Positions 52,594-61,977 of a stretch of 64,000 nucleotides of DNA are shown here, piece after piece. The stretch's first letter is position 1. Each line of letters opens with the position of its first letter. Below the pieces are notes generated by a model that worked only from the letters and a program-made list of their open reading frames with translations, ran no database searches and was not told the origin of the DNA. This DNA comes from Microthrixaceae bacterium (lineage in GTDB: Bacteria > Actinomycetota > Acidimicrobiia > Acidimicrobiales > Iamiaceae). A program made the position numbers and the translations under genes. The stretch spans positions 219,688-283,687 of the forward strand of contig JADJDU010000007.1 of assembly GCA_016702505.1 (NCBI GenBank), given 5' to 3'.

Positions 52594-53811
52594 CTAGACC
52601 CGGTCCCGGGTGCGTTCGATGTCGCGCCACGGCTGGGTGGCGTTCTGCTCGGCCATCCAGCCGAGGCGGGTCAGCTGCTCGTCGGGGATGGCGGCGTCGT
52701 CGCCGCGTGGTCCGATGTTGACCAGGAAGTTGCCGCCCTTCGCCATCGTGTCGGCGAGGGAGCCGATCAGCTCGGTGCGGGTCAGGTAGTCGTCGTCGGT
52801 GGAGTTGCGGTTGTAGGCGAAGCTCAGGTCGAGGCCGCGGGTCATCTCCCAAGGTCCTTCCATGCCGTTCGGAAGATCGGCATACTCGGGTGTGCGGAAC
52901 TGGGAGAACGGGACCGGGGGCGGGACGATGCCCCGCTTGGCCCCCTGCGAGCGGACGAGCTTCTCCAGTCCGGGGCGAAGGCCGGGGATCTTGAGCAGCG
53001 TCGTCGCGTCGAACGCCGGGAGCCACCGATCGTTGACGCACCCTTCGGGAACGACATCGAAGTAGTGCTCGAACAGGGGGAAGATCTCCTTGCTGCGCGC
53101 CGGCCAGCAGATGTCGTTCCACAGGACCGACGGCTCGTACCGGTCGATCAGCTCCCGGATGTGCGCCGCGGCATAGGCCGGGTAGTCGCCGAAGGGCACC
53201 GCCGTCACCGAGTCGAGGAGCCGGCCCATCGGCGCGTCGTTGAACGTCCAGTCGTACCCGCCGGAGTAGTAGATACCGAACCGCATCCCCGCCGCCCGCA
53301 CGGCACCGGCCAGCTCGCCCACGAGGTCCCGTTCGCAGTGCCAACCCGGGACGTTGGGGTTCTCGACCTCGGTGGGCCACAGGCAGTAGCCGTCGTGGTG
53401 CTTCGTGACCATGACCACGTAACCCGCACCCGTGGCGGCGAAGGAGGCCGCCCAGGCCTCGGGATCCCACGAATCGAGGCCCTGTTCGAACGGCTCCCGG
53501 AAGGCGGCGTAGGGCGCGTGGCCGAAGTGCTCGCGGTGGTAGCGCCCGACGCTGCTCTCGGGGAACCGCATCGAGTTCCCGTACCACTCGGCGTAGGGCG
53601 ACTCGGACTGCACATCGACGATCCCGGAGGCAAGGAGCTCCTCGCCCGTCTTCCTAGGGGCGAACGCCGGCACCGAGTAGAGCCCCCAGTGGATAAAGAT
53701 GCCGAGGCGCGCATCGGACCACCACGGCGGCGGCTGGCGGTTGCGATCCACCAACACCTTCGGCATCCTCGTGAAGGACTCGACGGCTCGAAGGGCACGG
53801 CTCTTGGTCAT
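52594..53811 (-). CDS. Alpha-L-fucosidase (GH29)
   Basis: A 405-residue TIM-barrel glycosidase. WWSDARLGIFIHWGLYSVPAF (near residue 30) and GAGYVVMVTKHHDGYCLWPT (near 128) are GH29 hallmarks. PSVLWNDICW (near 230) holds the probable nucleophile Asp. The C-terminal GNFLVNIGPRGDD closes the catalytic domain. It should remove alpha-L-fucose from a glycoconjugate. No signal peptide is visible, so it acts inside the cell on an imported substrate. It sits between two amidases in one operon. Confidence 0.9.
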   Translation of the reverse strand: MTKSRALRAVESFTRMPKVLVDRNRQPPPWWSDARLGIFIHWGLYSVPAFAPRKTGEELLASGIVDVQSESPYAEWYGNSMRFPESSVGRYHREHFGHAPYAAFREPFEQGLDSWDPEAWAASFAATGAGYVVMVTKHHDGYCLWPTEVENPNVPGWHCERDLVGELAGAVRAAGMRFGIYYSGGYDWTFNDAPMGRLLDSVTAVPFGDYPAYAAAHIRELIDRYEPSVLWNDICWPARSKEIFPLFEHYFDVVPEGCVNDRWLPAFDATTLLKIPGLRPGLEKLVRSQGAKRGIVPPPVPFSQFRTPEYADLPNGMEGPWEMTRGLDLSFAYNRNSTDDDYLTRTELIGSLADTMAKGGNFLVNIGPRGDDAAIPDEQLTRLGWMAEQNATQPWRDIERTRDRV

Positions 53812-53836
53812 CGGGAAGCTCCTGGGGCGGTGCGGA

Positions 53837-55248
53837 TCACGGTCCGGTCAGCATCGGCCAGGGCCGTGCCGCCTCCAGCTGGAGCGCGAGCTCCAGCAAG
53901 GTGCGCTCCTGGCCGTAGCTGCCGTTGACCATCATCCCGATCGGGAGGTTGGTGTCAGCGTCGTGAGCCAGGGGCAGGCTGATCGACGGCGTCCCCGCTG
54001 CGTTGGCCACTGGCGTGAGGTGGGCCCATTCCATGACCCGGGGGAACAGCACGTCATAGGTTAGGTCCATGCCGAGGTATCCGAGGAGGGGCGGGATCTG
54101 CGCCACCGTGGGCGACAGGACCACGTCGTAGCCCTGGGTGCGAGCGGCGAGCTCCTTGCGGGTGGCCCGGAGCCGCCGCACGAGACCGGGTGCGCGGTGC
54201 CAGTTCGCCCCGAACGCGGCACCGAGGCCCTCGGTGAACTCCGTGAGCCGTTCCCGTTCGAACGCCGGGCCCCAGACCTGCCGGCCGGCCTTGACGGTGG
54301 CGGCGCCGAAGAGCTGGTAGAGCCGGAGGAAGTCGTCGGCGAACGTGGGTGCGACGGGCGGCTCGATGGGTGTCACCCGGTGGCCGAGGTCCTCGAGCAG
54401 GCGGACGGTGTCGACAAACGCGGCCTGGACCACGCCATCGACCTGACCCATCTCCGGGACGCGGCCGAGGGCGGCGATGCGCAACGGACGCTCGATCGGC
54501 CGATTCACCAGGCCCATCGGGGGCAGCTTCGGGTTGAGGTAGTGCTGCTCAGCGTGGGCGAAGTAGTGGGCCGTGTCTCGGACCGACCGGGTCACGACCC
54601 CGTCGGCCACGATGGGCACGATCTGGTGCGCCGTGTTCTTCGACGCGATCAGCCGGCCGGCGCTCGGCTTGAGGCCCACCAGGCCGCAGCACGCCGCCGG
54701 GATCCGGATGGAGCCCCCGCCGTCGGCCGCGTGGGCGATCGGGACCACCCCCGCAGCGACCATCGCAGCGGAACCGCCCGAGGACCCGCCCGCCGAGCGC
54801 TCGAGGTTCCACGGGTTCCGGGTCAGGGGCCGTCGGGGAACTCGGTGGAGGGGGTGAACCCGAACTCCGGCATCGTGGTCTTGGCGATGACCGTCATGCC
54901 CAGATCGACCATCTGCTGGACGAACGAATCGTTCTTGGCGGCGGGAGCCGCAGTCGGGAAGGCGTCCGAGCCGAACCGGGTGGGCAGCCCGGCGACGTCG
55001 ACCATGTCCTTGATGAGCGTCGGGATGCCGGCGAACGCACCGCCCGCGTGGACATCGGCCTCGCGCTGAGCGTCCTCGAAGCGCTCGGCGGCGATCGCAC
55101 CGAGGTGCTCGTCTGCCTCACGGGCTCGGGCGATGGCGGCCGCGGTCAGCTCCGCGACGGTGACCTCCTTGGCGGCTAGGCGCCGCAGCAGGCCGACGAC
55201 ATCGTCGGTTCCCAGGGCATCGTCGGTGAATGTGGAGAAGGTGGTCAT
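53837..55248 (-). pseudogene. Second amidase, one frameshift
   Basis: ATG 55248 begins MTTFSTFTDDALGTDDVVGL. IPTLIKDMVDVAG gives the catalytic Lys. The frame ends early at STEFPDGP (54823), and the next frame resumes with RNPWNLE, the GGSSGGSAAMVAAG cis-Ser loop and DGGGSIRIPAA, and runs to 53837. One extra G in the GGGG run at 54826-54829 restores a full amidase of about 470 residues, closely related to the one at 51032. Either a very recent loss or an assembly error. Confidence 0.85.
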
Positions 55249-55287
55249 GGCGGTGACGGGTTCCTCTGGTCAGGGGTGCGGGTGCAT

Positions 55288-56865
55288 TCAGGCGTTGAGG
55301 CTGTGCATCAGCGGGCGGGTCCGCCGGTGGGCCTCCTGGAACGTTCCGGAGAGGTGGTCGTAGCGCGCCCGGTGGGTCGGGTCGGGTTCCGAGGTGTCCG
55401 CGATGGCGAGCTGGTCGGCAAGGTCCTCGGCGGACGCGATGCCGAGCTGCTCGAAGCCGAACATCGCGGTGCCGAACGAGTTCGCGAACCCGCCGTCGGC
55501 GATGCGGTGCACGGGGCGGTCCAAGACGTCGGCGAGGACCTGCGCCCAAGCCCGCGACCCGGACCCGCCACCGTAGAACGAGTACTGCGTGATCGGCCGT
55601 CCCGTGAACGTCTCGACGGGCCCCTGCACGCGGCGGAGGTTGAGGGCGATGCCCTCGGCGATTGCTCGAGCGAGGTCGTGCCGGGTCGTGCCTAGTCCCA
55701 TGCCGATGAACCCGCCGCGCATCCGAGGGTCGGCTCTCGGCGCCAGCGATCCGGCGAGCCACGGGAGGAACAGGAGGCCCGCCGCCCCGGGTGCCGCGCT
55801 CGAGACGGCATCATCGAATGCCTGGTAGCGCTCCGAAGCCGACGCTGGTGCGCCGAAGGCGTCGTCGGCATAGATGTACTGGTCGAGGAAGTGATCGACG
55901 GCGGCGCCGGCCACCCCGTTCTCGGCGGCGACGAGGTGGTTCCCACCCAGCGGGCTGGGCATGGTGAACAAGGTCCGGAGCGGGTTGACCTTCTTGCGGA
56001 TGGCGTGCGTCGTGATCACCGACGTCGTCCCGATCGCGAGGCCTGCGTGGTCGCCTCGCCAGGCTCCAGCGGCGATCGCCCCGGCCTGGGTGTCGTTGAT
56101 GCCCGACAGCACCAGGGTGGTCGGTGGCAGTCCGAGGGCCGTGGCGGCCTCGGATGTGAGCGTCCCGACGACGCTGCCCACGGCCACCGGCTCGGGCAGC
56201 TTCGCCGGATCGATGAGCGACCGGGCAACGAGGCCGGGGTGCCACCGTGTGTCGCCCGATGCGATGGCGCCGCGGCGGTTGTCGGAGAGCATCTGCATGA
56301 ACGACGAGCAGCGGTTCGCGGTGCACCGGCCGGTGAGGCGGGCCGTGAGGTAGTCGACCGGTTCGAGGAGCGCCTCGGCCCGGCCGTAGATCTCGGCTTC
56401 GCCGTAGCGGAGCCAGCGCATGTGGTTGAGACTCATCCCCGCCTCCACCGGTGCCAGCCCGTGGACCCGCACGGATTCCAGCAGGCCGGTCGGCGAGGCA
56501 GCTCGACGCGGGTAGCCGTCGAGCTTCCGGAGCCGCTTCGGCGATCCCCGGGTGTCCATCCAGGTGATCATCGGGCCCACCGGTGAGCCGTCGGCGGCGA
56601 CGGGGACGATCGAGGAGTACTGGGCTGAGGCAACCACGGCCGCGATCGATGACCGGTCGACCTGCGCATGCGCCAGCGCAGCGGCCGCGGCGTCGAGCGT
56701 CGTCCGCCACACGGCCTCGGGGTCCTGCTCAGCGGCTCCGTCAGGTCTGTGGACCGTCTCGACAGAGCCGCGCGCTGTGCCCACCAGGCGGCCGTCGTCG
56801 GACACGACCGCCGCCTTGGGCCCGCTCGTGCCGAGGTCGATGGTGAGGAGGTATCGGCGGGTCAC
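55288..56865 (-). CDS. FGGY-family carbohydrate kinase
   Basis: A 525-residue kinase. The N-terminal phosphate-binding LLTIDLGTSGPKAAVVSDDG, then GPMITWMDTRG (near residue 98), and the C-terminal half LVLSGINDTQAGAIAAGAW, SFYGGGSGSRAWAQVLADVLDRPV (near 425) and DGGFANSFGTAMFG show both ATPase-fold domains of the xylulokinase/FGGY group. It phosphorylates a sugar or polyol of unknown identity. It ends 40 bp before the second amidase and follows the PLP enzyme. Confidence 0.9.
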   Translation of the reverse strand: MTRRYLLTIDLGTSGPKAAVVSDDGRLVGTARGSVETVHRPDGAAEQDPEAVWRTTLDAAAAALAHAQVDRSSIAAVVASAQYSSIVPVAADGSPVGPMITWMDTRGSPKRLRKLDGYPRRAASPTGLLESVRVHGLAPVEAGMSLNHMRWLRYGEAEIYGRAEALLEPVDYLTARLTGRCTANRCSSFMQMLSDNRRGAIASGDTRWHPGLVARSLIDPAKLPEPVAVGSVVGTLTSEAATALGLPPTTLVLSGINDTQAGAIAAGAWRGDHAGLAIGTTSVITTHAIRKKVNPLRTLFTMPSPLGGNHLVAAENGVAGAAVDHFLDQYIYADDAFGAPASASERYQAFDDAVSSAAPGAAGLLFLPWLAGSLAPRADPRMRGGFIGMGLGTTRHDLARAIAEGIALNLRRVQGPVETFTGRPITQYSFYGGGSGSRAWAQVLADVLDRPVHRIADGGFANSFGTAMFGFEQLGIASAEDLADQLAIADTSEPDPTHRARYDHLSGTFQEAHRRTRPLMHSLNA

Positions 56866-56908
56866 GCCGATACCTCTTCCCTAGGTGCGCCGGTCACCGC
56901 GGACGCGA

Positions 56909-58303
56909 TCAGCGCTGGGGCGGGAGGGCGAGGGAGCGCTCGATGTACAGCGTGAGCTGCTCTCGGATGAACTCGTCGACCTCGTCGGTCATGCCGCCTT
57001 CGACGCTTCCGTAGATCGCGCCGGTGAGGGGCCGGGCATCTTCGGGCTGGGCCCGGGCGTACGCCACCGCGGCGGCGAGGTCGTCGGTCCACCGCTCGAC
57101 GACCCCTGGAGCGGTCTGGGGGCGGGTCACCGCCATGTGCACGGCGTCGGGGTACTGCTGGCCGTTGAGCCGCCAGCCGAGCGACAGGAGGTGGTCGTTC
57201 ACGTGGTAGATGTCGATCTCGTCGCTGGTGAACGAGAAGCAGAACGTCGGCGACCCGAGGATCCGCAGCTCGGGGTGCGCGGTGACCGCGGCCTGCATGG
57301 CGTACGAGGTGCGGAAGATCTCGTCTGCGTAGGCCCGGTACCCCTCCTTGCCGAGTCCGACGAGCGCCGCCCAGGTGGCGGCCAGCAGCCCCGCCGAGCG
57401 GGACCCGTCGATGCCGGGCGAGTTGTACTTGCCGCCGGTCCACTCGGGCAGGCAGTAGAAGACGCTGTTGCGCATCTCCTTGTCGCGAAACGCCGCCACG
57501 GACGTCCCCTTGAACCCGTAGCCGTACTTGTGCGTGTCGGCCGAGATGGTCGTGACGCCGGGGATGGAGAAGTCGAACGGCGCGATGTCGTAGCCGAGGT
57601 CGCGTCCCCACGGCAGGATGAACCCACCGAGGCAGCCGTCCACGTGGAGGCCCACGCCGCGCTCGAGCGCCAGGTCCGACATGGCCTCGATGTCGTCGAT
57701 GGTGCCGTAGGGGTAGTTCCCCGCAGACCCGACGAGCGCCACCGTCTGGTCGTCGACGAGCTCGGCCATGGCCGCCACGTCGACCTGGGTCGTCTCGGGG
57801 TCGAGCGGTGCAACTCGCATCTCCATGCCGAAGAGGAAGCACCCCTTGTCGAACGCCGGGTGGGCCGAAGCGGCCTTGACCACGTTCGGCCGAGTCACGC
57901 CGCGAGCGGACCCGGCGATGCGGTACGCCAGCATGGCGTGCAAGATGCTGCCGGTGCCGCCGGTCGTCACCAGGCCCGCCGGCTCGGTGTCGGTGACGGC
58001 CCCGGCACCGAGCATGTCGAGGGTCATGGCGATGATCTCCCCTCGAACTTCGTCACGCTCGGGCACAGGTCCCGCTGCAGCGTTCATGTGCCCGAACATG
58101 GCGAACGCCTCGGCCATGTACTCGTAGTGGTCCTCGTCGCCCGAGTAGAGGGTCCCCGAGGCCTTGCCGGTGTTCCAGTGCACCCGCTCGGCGTCGGCCA
58201 TGTGCCGGATCTCGGCCAGCACCTCGTCGTTCGGACGGCCCTGCTCGGGGAAGGTGCGGTGGACCTCGAAGGTCTCGGCGTAGGGGAAGTTGCGGTCGGC
58301 CAT
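56909..58303 (-). CDS. PLP-dependent group II decarboxylase / sphingosine-phosphate-lyase-like enzyme
   Basis: A 464-residue fold-type I enzyme from ATG 58303. SADTHKYGYGFKGTS (near residue 254) contains the PLP-binding Lys. GLVTTGGTGSILHAMLAYR binds phosphate, and GLHVDGCLGGFILPW holds the Asp that pairs with the pyridine nitrogen. The overall pattern is closest to sphingosine-1-phosphate lyase and related decarboxylases, which split C-C bonds in phosphorylated amino alcohols or decarboxylate amino acids. Operon context with a kinase and amidases makes a lyase on a phosphorylated amine plausible. Confidence 0.85.
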   Translation of the reverse strand: MADRNFPYAETFEVHRTFPEQGRPNDEVLAEIRHMADAERVHWNTGKASGTLYSGDEDHYEYMAEAFAMFGHMNAAAGPVPERDEVRGEIIAMTLDMLGAGAVTDTEPAGLVTTGGTGSILHAMLAYRIAGSARGVTRPNVVKAASAHPAFDKGCFLFGMEMRVAPLDPETTQVDVAAMAELVDDQTVALVGSAGNYPYGTIDDIEAMSDLALERGVGLHVDGCLGGFILPWGRDLGYDIAPFDFSIPGVTTISADTHKYGYGFKGTSVAAFRDKEMRNSVFYCLPEWTGGKYNSPGIDGSRSAGLLAATWAALVGLGKEGYRAYADEIFRTSYAMQAAVTAHPELRILGSPTFCFSFTSDEIDIYHVNDHLLSLGWRLNGQQYPDAVHMAVTRPQTAPGVVERWTDDLAAAVAYARAQPEDARPLTGAIYGSVEGGMTDEVDEFIREQLTLYIERSLALPPQR

Positions 58304-58338
58304 GGTGGCTCCTGTCTCGGGGATCGGACTCGGATCGG

Positions 58339-58944
58339 TCAGGGGTGGGCGCGCAGGCTGTCGACGAGTCGGTCGACCAGGGCCGACCACTCGTCCTGGT
58401 CCGGGAGGTCGAGGTCGAGGGCGCGGGTCAGGTGGGCCCCAAGGGCGATGATCGTGTTCATCCTCGCCATGGATCGCGCCCCCATCGTCTCGTCGAGCAC
58501 GCCCGCGCCCTGGCCGGCGCGGATCTCCTCGGTCATCTGCTGCTCGTCCTGGGTCACCCAGGCCCGCACGGTCCCGGCGACGGTCTCGTCGCGCCCGGCG
58601 ATCGCGAACGCCTCGACGACGAGTCGGCCCAGTTCGTGGGGTCCTCGCTCGATGACCCGGCCGGCCGCCGTGACGGTGTCGGCGATGTTCACGGTCGCCT
58701 CAGGGTCCGTACCGGCGCGCATCGCACGGTCGTAGGCCTCCTTGCCCCAGTGCTCGAGGACCACCCCGAACAGCGCCTCCTTCGAACCGAAGTTCGTGTA
58801 TAGGGGCCCGGTGCTGAGCCCAGCTTCGGCGCAGATGTCGGCCACGGAGGAACCCTCGAAGCCGTGACGGGCGAACACGCGCGCCGCCGCCTCGACCAGC
58901 TCCTGGCGGGTCTGCTCGACGGTGACGCCGCTTCGTCGTCCCAT
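58339..58944 (-). CDS. TetR-family regulator of the catabolic operon
   Basis: A 201-residue protein from ATG 58944. The HTH at about residues 28-62 reads SSVADICAEAGLSTGPLYTNFGSKEALF. It heads the operon of PLP enzyme, kinase, two amidases and fucosidase, 35 bp before the PLP gene. A palindrome lies 37 bp upstream, between it and the divergent P450 gene, so it likely controls both directions. Confidence 0.88.
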   Translation of the reverse strand: MGRRSGVTVEQTRQELVEAAARVFARHGFEGSSVADICAEAGLSTGPLYTNFGSKEALFGVVLEHWGKEAYDRAMRAGTDPEATVNIADTVTAAGRVIERGPHELGRLVVEAFAIAGRDETVAGTVRAWVTQDEQQMTEEIRAGQGAGVLDETMGARSMARMNTIIALGAHLTRALDLDLPDQDEWSALVDRLVDSLRAHP

Positions 58945-58981
58945 GATCTCTCGCCTCCGTGTTGACGCTCCGTCTAAAGTA

Positions 58982-59001
58982 ACAAACACTTGATTGTTTG
59001 T
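58982..59001. promoter_or_regulatory. Candidate TetR operator
   Basis: ACAAAC-n8-GTTTGT inverted repeat in an AT-rich patch, midway between the divergent TetR (58944) and P450 (59103) starts. Confidence 0.6.
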
Positions 59002-59102
59002 CGATCCGGAGGCATCCTCGACCTTCGAACAACGTGCTGCCCCCGCAGGTGCTCGGGATGCCCGTGCGGTCGGTCCGACAACCGGAAGGAGAAGGTGCTG
59101 CC

Positions 59103-60433
59103 GTGAACCCAACGTCCGAACATCTGGAACTCCCCGAGATCGATCCCTCGTTCCGGGGTCCCGATCAGATCCTCGCCGACCTGGGCACCGTCTTGACCCC
59201 GGCGTCCGAGTTGCCGATCGAGGAGATCAACCCGGCCAATCCCCACCTGTTCCGCGACCACGTCTGGCCCGAGCACTTCGCTCGCCTGCGAGCCGACGAC
59301 CCCGTGCACCTCAACGAGATCGATGTAGCGGGTCGCTACTGGTCGGTCACCCGGTACGACGACACATCCGCCATCGACGGCGACTGGCAGACGTTCTCCT
59401 CCGCGTACGTCATCTCGCTCATGGAGCAGGTGCTCGACGACACGATCCCCGGCATGGCCGGCTTCACGCCGTTCATCGCCATGGACCCGCCGGAGCACAC
59501 CGGACAACGCAAGACCGTCCGCAGCGTCTCGTCACCCGGCAACCTCCGCCACCTCGAACCCTCATCCGGCAGCGGACCATCGACGTGCTCGAGTCGCTCC
59601 CCGACGAGCCCTTCGACTGGGTCGACACGGTGTCGATCGAGCTGACGACGACCATGCTCGCCAGCCTCTTCGAGTTCCCGATGGAGGACCGCCGGAAGCT
59701 CACCCGCTGGTCCGACATCGTGTTCGCCGTGCCGGTGCCCGGCGGCGTGGTGGAGACGATCGAACAGAAGCTGATCGAGCTGCGCGAGTGCTACGAGCAC
59801 TTCGAGCAGCTGTGGGAGCAGCGTCGGGAGGCACCCGGTGACGACCTGGTGTCGATGCTGGTCCACGGCGACCAGACGAAGGAGCAGACGGCACTCGACC
59901 ACCTCGGCACCGTCCTGCTCCTGATCGTGGGCGGCAACGACACAACCCGCAACACGATGACCGGGAGCGTGTACGGGATGCACCGCTTCCCCGAGCAGTT
60001 CGAGAAGCTCGTCGCCGACCCCGGCCGCATCGACGACCTCGTGCCAGAGGTCATCCGGTGGCAGACCCCGCTCGCGTACATGCGGCGCACCGCGACCCGC
60101 GACTGCGAGCTCGGAGGCAAGCAGATCAGGAAGAACGACCAGGTGCTGATGTGGTACGCCTCGGCCAACCGGGACGAGGCGGTGTTCCCGAACGGTGACG
60201 CCATCGACCTCGATCGACCGAACGCCGACCGCCACCTCTCCTTCGGCTACGGCATCCACTTCTGCATGGGGAGCCGGCTCGCCGAGCTCCAGCTCCGCAT
60301 CCTGTGGGAGGAGCTCCTGCCCCGCTTCTCCCGGATCGAGGTGCTCGAAGAGCCGGGGCGATCGTTCTCGTCGTTCACCAACGGCTACACGGACCTGCTG
60401 GTGCGAGCCCACCGCCGCGGACGTCGCCCATGA
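59103..60433 (+). pseudogene. Cytochrome P450, one frameshift
   Basis: GTG 59103 follows GGAAGGAG. The first frame reaches MDPPEHTGQRKTVRS and NLRHLEP, leaves frame near 59560, and the second frame continues LIRQRTIDVLESL to 60433. Together they form a bacterial P450 of about 443 residues: I-helix GGNDTTRN (in place of AGxDTT), ExxR in PEVIRWQTP, and haem loop FGYGIHFCMGSRLAE with the thiolate Cys. One extra C in the run at 59559-59561 restores the frame. It needs a ferredoxin and reductase, which are absent here. Divergent from the TetR operon. Confidence 0.88.
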
Positions 60434-60610
60434 GACGATCAGCAGCGCAGCGACTCCCAGGTCCAGCGGCGCCAGCGGTCGAGGTGGGCGCCCGGCACCG
60501 GTCGAACCATCAATGCGCCGTACCCGGCTGCGAGCATCGGCGAACGGTGTGCTTGACCTTCGGGTTGGTGGCCCGAAGATCAGGCCCTGACCAGGGCATT
60601 AGCGGAATCG
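60434..60610. other. No recognisable gene
   Basis: About 180 bp between the P450 end and the repeats left of core 6. No integrase remnant of the array type is present here, unlike the other right-hand boundaries. Confidence 0.4.
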
Positions 60611-60632
60611 AACAGTAGAAGGGCAGTAGAAA
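60611..60632. repeat. Direct repeats left of core 6
   Basis: CAGTAGAAGGGCAGTAGAAAT, two CAGTAGAA units with 12-bp spacing. They resemble the right-arm type (GTAGAAG), not the GTAGAAC type found left of cores 2-5, and share this feature with core 1. Confidence 0.5.
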
Positions 60633-60634
60633 TC

Positions 60635-60684
60635 GGCCTTCTGCCGCTGGACAGCAGAAGGCCCCACTCCAAGAAGTGGGGCCT
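60635..60684. terminator. Two overlapping hairpins before core 6
   Basis: GGCCTTCTGC (60635-60644) pairs with GCAGAAGGCC (60654-60663), and AGGCCCCACT (60659-60668) pairs with AGTGGGGCCT (60675-60684). They share bases 60659-60663, so they are mutually exclusive at their tips. Confidence 0.55.
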
Positions 60685-60699
60685 GACCTGCGTTTTCGA

Positions 60700-60744
60700 T
60701 GGTGGCGGGGGCAGGATTTGAACCTGCGACCTTCGTGTTATGAG
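60700..60744 (-). repeat. Attachment core 6: 3' half of initiator tRNA-fMet, one mismatch
   Basis: Matches the other five cores except for one base, so the minus strand reads CTCATAACACGAAGG in place of CTCATAACCCGAAGG, breaking the initiator CCC run. Left flank CCTGACCTG-GTTTTCG is shared with core 1 only. The TAA of the anticodon loop also ends a short minus-strand frame. Confidence 0.8.
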
Positions 60745-60939
60745 TCTGCCGCGGTACGTGATGGCGGATGTCCGGCCGTGTCGTGCAGTTGCTCTACCAG
60801 GGCTTTCGCGGCGATCGCCGGACGGGACGACACAGCCTGGACGCCTCCGGACGAGCTGCCGTTTGCAGGCGCGTTTGCATCCAAGCGGCGAAACGGGGGC
60901 CGATTCGGCGGCTTCACCACCTTGGCCGGCCGTCCCACC

Positions 60940-61972
60940 TCAGTCCATCGGGTTGACCATGGATTCGATGAAGGCGATCTCTTCGGCGTCGAGGCCGTAC
61001 TTGGCGTACAACTGCTGGTCGATCTCAGTGATCGATCTGGTCCAGTCGATGTCTGACCGCGACGTGAAGTCCTGCGCCGGGACGAACCGCCACGTCGAGC
61101 GAGGGTTGTGTTGAGTCACCTTCAAGACGTAGAGCATCGCCCGCGAACTTCGTTTTGACATAGGAGAAGCATGACTGCGCCTCGGCCTCTGTCTCGAACG
61201 CACCGATGGTCAGAAACGTCTGGGTTACGGCAACGCTGGGCTCGACGACCTCCGGGGCTGCCATCCACCCAAGCTTGTTGCTCTCGTTTGCTGCCGGGAG
61301 CGCGACCTTGTATCTGTCGAAGCTCTCGGGGCCAGTGATGTACTCGCTACGAATCCATCGGCGGTAACGCTTGTTCTTGATCACACCGAGTACCTGAACG
61401 TAGTCGTGGTCGTCATCAGGTCGGGTCTCGTGGAAGAGGAAGGAGAACTGCTCGAATGTGTTTGTGTTGACCAGCGCGGTGTTGCCCTCTGGCCGGAGCT
61501 CGAGAGCTTCCGGGTGGTCGTCGTACAAGACATCGGTGTAACGGTATGAGCGTGAGCTCGTGATGCCCATGGTCTCGATGAAGGCCGTTCCTGACTCTCG
61601 CACCTTGTGCAGGATCGAGTTGAGTTCGTCGTACGGCGTAAACGTGTCGATTGGCGCGCCTGAGCGGTCCGCGTCCCGGTACGTCACAGCGATCCCAGCG
61701 CGAATCTTGGTGCCTGGAAACAGTTCCGAGCTGTCGCGGACGTAGATCGGAACAGTGAGATGCGGATCGGCGAGCATCTTCTCGTTCCACGCCTTCGGCG
61801 TGAATCCTGCGTTGAATAGGAAGCGCGCCGGAGTAACGAGGATGGCCTTCGTCCCCACCTCGTAGGCCGCGTCCATGAACAGGTGGTACACCGGCGTGTC
61901 ACGGGTGCCAGCGCCTTGGGCCTCCTCCTGGTAGGGCGGGTTGCCAATGACGACGTCGAACTTCTTGCTCAC
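60940..61972 (-). pseudogene. DNA N6-adenine methylase part (NPPY) of a restriction-modification system, one frameshift
   Basis: GTG 61972 begins SKKFDVVIGNPPYQEEAQG, with methylase motif IV NPPY at once. Then come TKAILVTPARFLFNAGF, RAGIAVTYRD and a C-terminal target-recognition-like region. The frame breaks near 61147 (SYVKTKFA) and resumes with RAMLYVLKVTQHNPRSTWRF, ending at 60940. Restoring a CG in TTCGCG-GGCG repairs it. The SAM-binding motif I lies in the upstream ORF, so the two must work together. Eco57I-like type. Confidence 0.7.
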
Positions 61973-61977
61973 GGTCA

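Noticed and set aside
7007..60744. Calling the six cores complete tRNA genes
   Set aside because: Each gives a perfect T arm, acceptor end and anticodon loop, but the sequence right of each core lacks TCGGG, a D arm and GCGGGG at tRNA distances.
60785..60802. A D-arm-like string (GCAGTTGCTCTACCAGGG) right of core 6
   Set aside because: Too far from the anticodon loop (about 40 bp) and no acceptor 5' strand follows. It is equally explained by a short open frame reading ALVEQL.
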